Assembly (NCBI GenBank): GCA_002438545.1
Contig: DJPK01000003.1
Location: forward strand, 1 to 5,204
Direction: 5' to 3'
From: Caryophanales bacterium UBA6414
GTDB lineage: Bacteria > Bacillota_I > Bacilli_A > RF39 > UBA660
DNA length: 5,204 bases
A program made the position numbers and the translations under genes. The notes under the pieces were generated by a model, which was not told the DNA's origin, made no database searches, and saw only the letters and a program-made list of their open reading frames with translations. Positions 1 through 5,168 of the stretch are shown here, in pieces. The first letter of the stretch is position 1. Each line of letters begins with the position of its first letter.

Positions 1-42
1 AGTAATAAATTACATAATATATTAAAAAAGTATTTTAAGTAA
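1..42 (+). CDS. Possible C-terminal end of a plus-strand gene cut by the window edge
   Basis: Frame 1 is open from the first base and reads SNKLHNILKKYFK before a TAA stop at 40-42. The other two plus frames hit stops early. The peptide is basic and helix-like, as many bacterial C-termini are, but 13 residues are too few to name a family. The main support is context. A hairpin with a long T run begins inside these last codons, and the next gene converges on it from the other strand. The same arrangement, a stop codon lying within the terminator hairpin, is seen after xseB in this window. A short open stretch can also arise by chance in AT-rich DNA, so this remains a candidate. Confidence 0.35.
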   Translation, partial: SNKLHNILKKYFK

Positions 43-53
43 TACTTTTTTTT
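24..53. terminator. Probable bidirectional intrinsic terminator between convergent genes
   Basis: An 11-bp perfect stem (24-34 with 41-51) encloses the loop TTAAGT. On the plus strand it ends in eight Ts (46-53). Read on the minus strand it ends in six Ts (complement of 24-29). The flippase stop codon at 55-57 lies directly beside it. The stem holds only one G-C pair, so it is weak thermodynamically, but the A-tract/T-tract design is typical of terminators shared by convergent genes. Confidence 0.6.
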
Positions 54-54
54 G

Positions 55-1341
55 TTATATATATTTTTTAACATAATAAAGGTGCTGTAAAGTTATATAA
101 ATAATATTTGAGGCAGTAGCAATTATTAAACCCCAGATACCTATTTTTAAATAACTTGTAGTAAATAAAAGAATTGTTCTTATGATTGAGCCATATAGTG
201 TACCTTTCATGGCAATCTTTGATTTACCCATTGCTTGGAGGGCTATTGTTAGGGGTGCTTGAATATAGTGTAAGATAAATACAGGGGCAACTATTCTGAT
301 ATAATTACTTCCTAGGGTAGTGTTATAGATAAGTTTTAGGAAGAATTCAGGGAATATCATTAAGATAATAGTAGCGGGTACTCCTACTAAGAGTGAAATA
401 ATAATAGCTTGCTTTAGTTTATTTTTAGCATATGATTTTCTATTGTTGTTATAGTTATTGGACATAACAGGCAGGAGGGCATTAGATATAGCCATGGTAA
501 AGAATGATGGTAATAATAAGATAGGGTAAACATAACCATTAATAATACCATATTGATTGGTTATAAAGTCATTAGTATATCCCACTTGTAAAAGAACGAA
601 TGTTAAGATAATGGGTTCTAGAAAGTAAGTAATTGAGCCAATTAGTCGACTACTGGTTGTGGGAATACTTACGTTTAATATTTCTCGAAATATACCTTTA
701 TTATATTTGAAGTCCTCTACTTTTAGATCTATTACTTTAGGGATAAATAACATCATAGTAATAGTAGAAGACAATTCACTTACAATATTTATAAGGACTA
801 CTCCGACAATAGCGATAGTTAAATTAATAGTCATTAGTTTAGGAATAATAGTTATAGTTAATATTAATCTTACTATTTGTTCAATAATATTAGACATAGT
901 ATAGGGAAACATTCTTTCTTTACCAAAGAAGTATCCTTTAATAATATTAGAGATACAAATAAATGGTAAGGTTAAAGATATAGCCATAACAGGATAGTAT
1001 AGAGTAGTATTATTAAGTAAGTATTTACTAATTAAGGGACTAATAATAATTAATATAAACATTAATATAAAGTTATATAATAAGGATACAGGAATAATAG
1101 ATAGAATAATATTCTTACTTCTTTTTTTATTTTCACTTATTAGTTTAGATATAGATATTGGTAATGAGAATGTTGATAGAGTAATAAAGAGATTAAATGT
1201 CGGTAAGATTAACATATATAATCCTATTCCTTTAGTAGTTATAGCTCTAGTTAGAAATATTCTAATAACCATACTTAATATTTTAGTTAATAAGCCTCCT
1301 ATTAGGAGAATAATGGTGGATTTAATAAATTTACTTTTCAT
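55..1341 (-). CDS. SpoVB/MurJ-like lipid-linked oligosaccharide flippase (MOP superfamily), short form
   Basis: This is a 428-residue integral membrane protein with about 12 hydrophobic segments, roughly at residues 8-30, 40-68, 77-100, 115-139, 154-170, 171-199, 224-251, 268-291, 310-330, 346-371, 383-397 and 399-424. The N-terminus, with a first helix leading into RIFLTRAITTKGIGLYML, follows the SpoVB pattern. So does the central stretch containing GYVYPILLLPSFF and SNALLPVMS (residues 269-294). SpoVB is needed for spore cortex in Bacillus subtilis, and relatives flip lipid-linked cell-wall or polysaccharide precursors across the membrane. The substrate here cannot be told. B. subtilis SpoVB is about 518 residues with some 14 helices, so this protein seems to lack the last helix pair. 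It ends cleanly at TAA beside a terminator, so a natural short form is more likely than a break. The ATG at 1339-1341 is supported by the N-terminal family match, although no clear Shine-Dalgarno precedes it. It is transcribed divergently from nusB. Confidence 0.85.
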   Translation of the reverse strand: MKSKFIKSTIILLIGGLLTKILSMVIRIFLTRAITTKGIGLYMLILPTFNLFITLSTFSLPISISKLISENKKRSKNIILSIIPVSLLYNFILMFILIIISPLISKYLLNNTTLYYPVMAISLTLPFICISNIIKGYFFGKERMFPYTMSNIIEQIVRLILTITIIPKLMTINLTIAIVGVVLINIVSELSSTITMMLFIPKVIDLKVEDFKYNKGIFREILNVSIPTTSSRLIGSITYFLEPIILTFVLLQVGYTNDFITNQYGIINGYVYPILLLPSFFTMAISNALLPVMSNNYNNNRKSYAKNKLKQAIIISLLVGVPATIILMIFPEFFLKLIYNTTLGSNYIRIVAPVFILHYIQAPLTIALQAMGKSKIAMKGTLYGSIIRTILLFTTSYLKIGIWGLIIATASNIIYITLQHLYYVKKYI

Positions 1342-1371
1342 ATAATAATATATGTTTAATATTTAGGTAAA

Positions 1372-1410
1372 ATGAAAAAAGATATGTTAGATATGTTAGC
1401 CAGTGGCTAG
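1372..1410 (+). CDS. Candidate 12-codon leader-type mini-ORF ending inside a hairpin
   Basis: ATG at 1372 opens a frame reading MKKDMLDMLASG and stopping at TAG 1408-1410. AGGT at 1365-1368 could serve as a ribosome-binding site, but its spacing of only three bases is tight. The frame contains a 9-base tandem repeat (1382-1390 and 1391-1399), which produces the DMLDML peptide. Its last codons form the hairpin at 1393-1413, as in leader peptides linked to attenuators. The nusB promoter lies downstream of that hairpin, so this would be a separate short transcript rather than a nusB attenuator. A perfect TATAAT at 1341-1346 could be its -10 box, but I find no matching -35. It may be chance. Confidence 0.2.
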   Translation: MKKDMLDMLASG

Positions 1411-1417
1411 CATTTTT
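1393..1417 (+). terminator. Terminator-like hairpin in the flippase/nusB divergent region
   Basis: A 9-bp stem (1393-1401 with 1405-1413, one T-G wobble) closes a 3-base AGT loop and is followed by Ts through 1417. It is the most GC-rich spot in the intergenic region. On the plus strand it has the shape of an intrinsic terminator, yet no established plus-strand gene lies upstream of it. It may end a short transcript starting near 1350, or insulate nusB. On the minus strand it would sit in the flippase leader, where no T run follows immediately. Confidence 0.5.
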
Positions 1418-1474
1418 ATATATAGTTTGGTTGTCTTTAGATGTATATTTTTTTCTTTAAATATAGTTTTATGG

Positions 1475-1503
1475 TTAACAAAATGTTTATTTTATGTTAT
1501 GAT
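1475..1503 (+). promoter_or_regulatory. Predicted sigma-A promoter of the nusB-xseA-xseB operon
   Basis: The -35 box is TTAACA (1475-1480, five of six consensus bases) and the -10 box is TATGAT (1498-1503, five of six). They are separated by an ideal 17 bases. A TG pair at 1495-1496, one base before the -10 box, makes it an extended -10 promoter, a common Firmicute type. Transcription would start near 1510, only about 14 bases before the nusB ATG. Confidence 0.65.
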
Positions 1504-1512
1504 TTAGTAGGT

Positions 1513-1518
1513 AGGTGA
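1513..1518 (+). promoter_or_regulatory. Ribosome-binding site of nusB
   Basis: AGGTGA lies five bases before the ATG at 1524 and matches part of the AGGAGGTGA consensus. It fixes the nusB start. With the predicted promoter, the transcript would begin almost at this site. Confidence 0.7.
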
Positions 1519-1523
1519 TTTAG

Positions 1524-1937
1524 ATGGAATTAAGTAGACATGAGCAAAGATATAAAGCAATGACAATATTATATCAAATTGAGTTATATGAGACTAATAA
1601 TATTGATTATGATATAGATAATATAATAGATTCACAAACTGAAGTTAAGAGTAAGTTTATTACTAATATAGTACATGGTGTTGTAGAGAATATTAAAGAG
1701 ATAGATGAGTGTGCTAATAAGTATTTAGAGAATTGGGCAATAGATAGATTAGGGTTAACCGATCAAGCTATTTTAAGAATAGCTATATATGAATTATTAT
1801 ATACTGATGTACCTAGTTTAGTTAGTATTGATGAAGCAGTAGAACTTGCTAAGAATTATTCTGATGATAGTGTTTGTAAGATGATTAATGGGGTTCTTGA
1901 TAAGGTTTATCATAGTAGGGTAGATAATGAACAATAA
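1524..1937 (+). CDS. nusB: Transcription antitermination factor NusB
   Basis: This 137-residue protein has the usual length and all-helical pattern of NusB. NusB pairs with NusE (ribosomal protein S10), binds boxA RNA and takes part in antitermination of rRNA operons. Visible family features are the basic N-terminal helix with SRHEQRYKAMTILYQ (4-18), the NWAIDRLG stretch (70-77) leading into a hydrophobic helix to about 93, and the C-terminal signature with SIDEAVELAK (101-110) and NGVLDKV (122-128). The ATG at 1524 follows a good ribosome-binding site, and the SR motif begins right after it. It is the first gene of the operon. Its end overlaps the xseA start by 11 bases, which suggests translational coupling. 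In many Firmicutes folD lies between nusB and xseA; here it is absent. Confidence 0.95.
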   Translation: MELSRHEQRYKAMTILYQIELYETNNIDYDIDNIIDSQTEVKSKFITNIVHGVVENIKEIDECANKYLENWAIDRLGLTDQAILRIAIYELLYTDVPSLVSIDEAVELAKNYSDDSVCKMINGVLDKVYHSRVDNEQ

Positions 1938-3195
1938 TTATATAACTATTAGTGAATTAAATAGATATTTAAAGATTAAGTTTGAGAATGATACTAATTT
2001 AAGAATGGTATATTTAAAAGGGGAGATATCTAATTTTAAGGCACATACGAGGGGGCATTATTATTTTACTTTAAAAGATGAAACTAGTAGATTAAATGCA
2101 GTTATGTTTTCTTATCATACAGGTAATTTAAAGTTTATGCCTTGTGATGGGATGAAGGTTTTAGTAGTAGGTAGAATTAGTGTTTATGAACAGACAGGTT
2201 CTTATCAGATATATGTTGAGAATATGGCAGAAGATGGTATTGGTAATTTATATGTTGCTTTTGAGAAGTTAAAGAAAGATTTAGCTAAAGAGGGATTATT
2301 TAATCCGGAACATAAAAAAAGAATACCTAGAATGCCTAAGAGAATTGGAATAGTTACAGCTTCAACAGGGGCGGCTATTAGAGATATATTGACAACTATT
2401 AAGAGAAGATATCCAATATGTGAAACTATACTATTTCCGGCTTTAGTACAAGGTAATGAGGCAGCAGCAGATATAGTTAAGAAGATAGAGTTAGCTAATA
2501 CTTATGATATAGATACTTTGATAGTTGGTCGTGGTGGTGGTTCTTTAGAGGATTTATGGCCATTTAATGAAGAGATAGTTGCTAGGGCAATATATAATTC
2601 AAAAGTACCAGTTATTAGTGCGGTAGGACATGAGATAGATTTTACAATTGCTGACTTTGTAGCAGATTTAAGAGCACCAACACCAACAGCGGCAGCAGAA
2701 TTAGCAGTACCAGATACTAGTACAATATTAAATTATTTAGAAACTGCTAAGGGAAGAAGTTATCAAGCTATTAATAATATTATTAATAATTATCAGACTA
2801 GAATTAGTAATGTAGCAAATAGTTATATATTAAAGAAACCTACAGCGATGTATGAGATATTAGAACAAAAATTAGATAATTTAATAGATAAATTAAATAA
2901 AGAGATTAATATAGTTATTGATAATAATAAAGTTAGATTATTTAAGAGTAGTAATTCTTATATATTAACTAATCCTAGTATGTTATATAAATTTAAAGAA
3001 CAAGCTTTGTTAGGATTAACTGAGAAGTTAGAAGTATTAAATCCAATTAGTACTTTAAATAGAGGATATGGTATTATTAAGAAAGATAATGTAGTAGTAT
3101 CTAGTATAACTAATGTTAAAGATAATGATGATATAGTTATTAATCTAAAAGATGGTAATATATATTCTAAGGTAGTAAAGGTGAGTGAAAATTAA
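1927..3195 (+). CDS. xseA: Exodeoxyribonuclease VII large subunit
   Basis: This 422-residue catalytic subunit of ExoVII joins XseB in the cytoplasm. The enzyme degrades single-stranded DNA from both ends to short oligonucleotides, without needing a metal ion in E. coli. An OB-fold, single-strand binding domain fills about residues 5-100 (YITISELNRYLK; GEISNFK; GHYYFTLKDE). The catalytic domain follows (GIVTASTGAAIRDIL 141-155; GRGGGSLEDLWPFNE 201-215; GHEIDFTIADF 234-244; LRAPTPTAAAE 248-258). D153, R202, H235 and D238 align by eye with residues important in E. coli XseA (D155, R205, H238 and D241, from memory). A long coiled coil spans about 260-370. The C-terminus carries the usual NPISTLNRGYGII (372-384). 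The start is set by TAGGG at 1916-1920, six bases before ATG. All key motifs are intact. It overlaps nusB by 11 bases and xseB by one. Confidence 0.97.
   Translation: MNNNYITISELNRYLKIKFENDTNLRMVYLKGEISNFKAHTRGHYYFTLKDETSRLNAVMFSYHTGNLKFMPCDGMKVLVVGRISVYEQTGSYQIYVENMAEDGIGNLYVAFEKLKKDLAKEGLFNPEHKKRIPRMPKRIGIVTASTGAAIRDILTTIKRRYPICETILFPALVQGNEAAADIVKKIELANTYDIDTLIVGRGGGSLEDLWPFNEEIVARAIYNSKVPVISAVGHEIDFTIADFVADLRAPTPTAAAELAVPDTSTILNYLETAKGRSYQAINNIINNYQTRISNVANSYILKKPTAMYEILEQKLDNLIDKLNKEINIVIDNNKVRLFKSSNSYILTNPSMLYKFKEQALLGLTEKLEVLNPISTLNRGYGIIKKDNVVVSSITNVKDNDDIVINLKDGNIYSKVVKVSEN
2818..3030 (+). repeat. Two diverged copies of a 26-residue segment in the XseA coiled coil
   Basis: Residues 298-323 and 343-368 both begin NSYIL, continue with a Pro and a Tyr at matching places, share EQ-L-L-KL spacing, and are 45 residues apart. 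The two segments lie at 2818-2895 and 2953-3030. Segmented repeats are expected here, because the XseA coiled coil is where XseB subunits dock. The DNA has diverged, so this is an old protein repeat rather than a recent duplication. Confidence 0.6.
3177..3184 (+). promoter_or_regulatory. Ribosome-binding site of xseB inside the xseA 3' end
   Basis: AAAGGTGA lies ten bases before the xseB ATG at 3195, within the last codons of xseA. The stop and start codons share a base (TAATG). The spacing is slightly long but workable, and the layout fits coupled translation of the two ExoVII subunits. Confidence 0.6.
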
Positions 3196-3437
3196 TGGAT
3201 AAGAAAAAAGATAAAGATATAAGTTTTGAAGATAAAATAAAAGAATTAGAAAGTATTGTTAAAGAATTAGAGTCTGGAGAAGTTAATTTGGATGATGCAA
3301 TTAATAAATATACTAAGGCTATGGAATTAGTAAAAGATTGTAATAATAAATTAACTGAAGTATCTGATAAAGTAAATAAGATTTTAGCAGATAATGGAGA
3401 ACTTAAAGATTTTAATGTTGATGAGAGTGCTGAATAG
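3195..3437 (+). CDS. xseB: Exodeoxyribonuclease VII small subunit
   Basis: This 80-residue helical protein has the normal XseB length. It is a small two-helix protein that docks in several copies on the XseA coiled coil and is required for full ExoVII activity; it has no catalytic site itself. The signature is clear: SFEDKIKELESIVKELESGE (10-29), NLDDAINKY (31-39), then an amphipathic second helix to about residue 64 and a short acidic tail. The Lys/Asp-rich first nine residues are a variable extension often seen before the SFE motif. It starts on the last base of the xseA stop codon and is followed at once by a terminator. In many Firmicutes ispA follows xseB; here the operon stops. Confidence 0.95.
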   Translation: MDKKKDKDISFEDKIKELESIVKELESGEVNLDDAINKYTKAMELVKDCNNKLTEVSDKVNKILADNGELKDFNVDESAE

Positions 3438-3463
3438 ATTCTACTATGGTAGGATCTTTTTTT
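3436..3463 (+). terminator. Intrinsic terminator of the nusB-xseA-xseB operon
   Basis: A 9-bp stem (3436-3444 with 3449-3457, one T-G wobble) with a TATG loop runs straight into seven Ts (3457-3463, the first of which also pairs). The first two stem bases are the last two bases of the xseB TAG stop codon. It should end the operon transcript and separate it from the downstream gene. Confidence 0.85.
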
Positions 3464-3503
3464 GTAAACTTTTGTAAAAAAAGAAGTAATTTCAAAATAT
3501 TTC

Positions 3504-3521
3504 TTGAATATTAATATTGAA
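3504..3521. promoter_or_regulatory. AT-rich dyad just before the AlbA_2 gene, possible operator
   Basis: AATATTAATATT (3507-3518) is a perfect 12-base palindrome. TT at 3504-3505 and AA at 3520-3521 extend the symmetry around one G-G mismatch on each side. It ends within the ribosome-binding site of a gene whose product has a winged helix, so autoregulation is conceivable. I found no convincing -35/-10 pair nearby. AT-rich palindromes also occur by chance in such DNA. Confidence 0.25.
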
Positions 3522-3524
3522 GGG
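3520..3524 (+). promoter_or_regulatory. Ribosome-binding site that decides the start of the AlbA_2 gene
   Basis: AAGGG (part of GAAGGG) lies nine bases before the ATG at 3534. The same frame is open back to a TTG at 3504, but that codon has no Shine-Dalgarno, and an ATG at 3525 abuts the GGG. The ATG at 3534 is therefore preferred, giving a 544-residue protein. Confidence 0.65.
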
Positions 3525-3533
3525 ATGTTTTAT

Positions 3534-5168
3534 ATGCAAGAAAAAGAAATTATAAGAATAATTGAATATTTGAAAAAATACAAGGTAGAAACAAATAGAA
3601 TAGAGGCCAAATCAGCAATAAATGGTTTTCCCAAAAAATGTTATGATACTATTTCAAGCTTTTCAAACAAACGTGGTGGTATTATAATATTTGGCATTAG
3701 TGAAGAAAAAGATTTTAGTGTTGAAGGAGTATATGATCTAAATGATTTACAAAAACAAGTTTCTTCATTGTGTAGTGATTCAATGGAACCTGCAGTTAGA
3801 GCGGATATTATGCCTTTGGAATATAATGGCAAGAAAATATTGGCAGTTAAGATTGATGAAATGCCGCAAAATAAAAAACCATGTTTTTATAAAAGAAAAG
3901 GCATGAGAAATGGTTCATATACGAGAATTGGCGATAGAGATGAGTTGATGACTGATTATGAGATTTATGCATTACAAAGCTATAATGATCATATTTATGA
4001 AGATACTAGGCCTACTAAACGTGCTAATATTAAAGATTTAAATAGAATAGAATTAGTAAAGTTTATTAATGAAATAAAAATTAATAAACCCCATTTTGCT
4101 AAAAATAGTTTTGAAAGAAGTTTAAAACTATGTGGAATAATTGATAGTAGTAGTGAACAAACTTATCCAACTTTAGCAGGAACTTTAATATTTGGTAATT
4201 ATCCCCAGACATTTTATCCCCAACTTTTTATTGCGTGTGTTGTTGTCCCAGGTGTAGAATTAGGTGAAATAGGTAAATTTGGTGAAAGATTTATTGACAA
4301 TAAAAGAATTGAAGGTACAATTGAACAAATGTTGGAAGAGACACTAAGTTTTCTTCAGAGAAATATGAAATCAAAAGTTATTATTAATGATGATGGTAAA
4401 AGAATAAATCGTACAGAATATCCAATAGAAGCTCTAAGGGAAGCAGTAGCTAATTCACTGATACATAGAGATTATAGTATACAAACAGAAAATGCTTATA
4501 TATCAGTTTATATGTATGCTAATAGAATTGAAATAATAAATCCTGGTATTTTATATGGTACTAATAGAATAGAGAAGTTAGGTACTATTACATCTATGGA
4601 ATCCAGAAATCCTACTATTGTTAGAATATTAGAAGAAAAAGGTGCTGTAATTGAAAACAGGCATTCAGGGATTCCTACAATGATAAGAGAAATGAAAAAA
4701 TATGGATTACCAGAACCAGAATTTTATGAAGAAAGAAATAGCTTTAAAGTTGTTTTTAGAAATAATTTACAAAATTCTACTATTCATAGCAACTCACAAA
4801 ACAGTAATTGTGGAACAAAATGTGAAACAAGCGATTCACAAAACAGTAATTGTGAAACAAAATGTGAAACAAATGATTCACAAAATAGCAATTGTGGAAC
4901 AAAATGTGAAACAAACGATTCACAAAATGGTAATTGTGGAACAAAATGTGAAACAAGCGATTCACAATTAACAATTAATTTAAGAATTAAAGTTTTAAAA
5001 TATTGTAAAGAACCAAGAACTACAAAAGAAATAATGGAGTATTTAAATATAACTTCAAAAAGATATGTTGCTTATAAGATTTTAAAACCTTTAATTAAAG
5101 AAGGTAAATTAGAGTATACAAATAAAAATAGTGTTAATGCTAGAAATCAAAAGTATAAATCATTATAA
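3534..5168 (+). CDS. AlbA_2 (Schlafen-type)/GHKL ATPase/winged-helix regulator-like protein with a Cys-repeat linker
   Basis: This 544-residue protein belongs to the COG2865-type family, often labelled ATP-binding protein, putative transcriptional regulator or, misleadingly, RecG-like helicase. No helicase motifs are seen. The AlbA_2 domain spans about residues 18-140: EAK at 24-26, SSFSNKRGGIIIFGIS at 41-56, and SYTRIGD at 128-134. The GHKL-like ATPase part contains EALREAVANSLIHRDY (299-314, with N307 and HRD 311-313), NPG (336-338), RNPTIVRILEEKG (358-370) and ENRHSGIPTM (374-383). H377 sits where many relatives have a glycine before SGI; from memory, an ENR-aromatic-SGI form is common in clostridial members. 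A Cys-rich repeat linker covers 421-476, and a winged helix about 478-544 (TTKEIMEYLNITSKRYV). No signal peptide or membrane helix is seen, so it should be cytoplasmic. It follows the operon terminator by about 70 bases and is likely transcribed separately. The biological role is unknown; such proteins are found in regulation and near mobile or defence genes. Confidence 0.85.
   Translation: MQEKEIIRIIEYLKKYKVETNRIEAKSAINGFPKKCYDTISSFSNKRGGIIIFGISEEKDFSVEGVYDLNDLQKQVSSLCSDSMEPAVRADIMPLEYNGKKILAVKIDEMPQNKKPCFYKRKGMRNGSYTRIGDRDELMTDYEIYALQSYNDHIYEDTRPTKRANIKDLNRIELVKFINEIKINKPHFAKNSFERSLKLCGIIDSSSEQTYPTLAGTLIFGNYPQTFYPQLFIACVVVPGVELGEIGKFGERFIDNKRIEGTIEQMLEETLSFLQRNMKSKVIINDDGKRINRTEYPIEALREAVANSLIHRDYSIQTENAYISVYMYANRIEIINPGILYGTNRIEKLGTITSMESRNPTIVRILEEKGAVIENRHSGIPTMIREMKKYGLPEPEFYEERNSFKVVFRNNLQNSTIHSNSQNSNCGTKCETSDSQNSNCETKCETNDSQNSNCGTKCETNDSQNGNCGTKCETSDSQLTINLRIKVLKYCKEPRTTKEIMEYLNITSKRYVAYKILKPLIKEGKLEYTNKNSVNARNQKYKSL
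4794..4967 (+). repeat. Four in-frame 42-base tandem repeats, plus a 6-base partial fifth
   Basis: The units are 4794-4835, 4836-4877, 4878-4919 and 4920-4961, followed by a partial TCACAA at 4962-4967. Each encodes a 14-residue unit of the type SQNSNCGTKCETSD. Only codons 3, 4, 7 and 13 differ between copies; the other ten are identical at the DNA level, including both Cys codons. The near identity indicates recent expansion by slippage or unequal recombination. The unit length is a multiple of three, so copy number can change without breaking the frame. The array joins the ATPase part to the winged helix. Confidence 0.95.

Noticed and set aside
659..904. Open plus-strand frame of 81 codons inside the flippase gene
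   Set aside because: It lies opposite a well-supported membrane protein gene. Its Ile/Val-rich product is what the reverse strand of such a gene yields in AT-rich DNA.
1420..1469. Direct repeat ATATAGTTT at 1420-1428 and 1461-1469
   Set aside because: Nine AT-rich bases recurring within 50 are expected by chance here, and nothing else links the two sites.
1477..1487. Small dyad AACA-AAA-TGTT overlapping the nusB -35 box and spacer
   Set aside because: Its arms are only four bases long, too short to support an operator in such AT-rich sequence.
1342..1523. Riboswitch or T-box leader before nusB
   Set aside because: Only one small hairpin is present, no conserved T-box or riboswitch core is visible, and the nusB promoter lies downstream of it.
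3504..3533. Upstream TTG start adding ten residues to the AlbA_2 protein
   Set aside because: No ribosome-binding site precedes the TTG, whereas the ATG at 3534 has AAGGG at good spacing. The added residues fall outside the AlbA_2 domain.
3641..3832. Open minus-strand frame of 63 codons
   Set aside because: It is fully within the AlbA_2 domain coding region on the other strand, with no family resemblance or ribosome-binding site.
4794..4967. CRISPR-like array
   Set aside because: The units are directly adjacent with no unique spacers, and they are in frame inside a coding sequence.
4702..4974. Repetitive open frames in the second plus frame and on the minus strand across the repeats
   Set aside because: The 42-base unit is a multiple of three, so any frame without a stop in one unit stays open through all units. 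The true frame continues from the ATPase domain into the winged helix.
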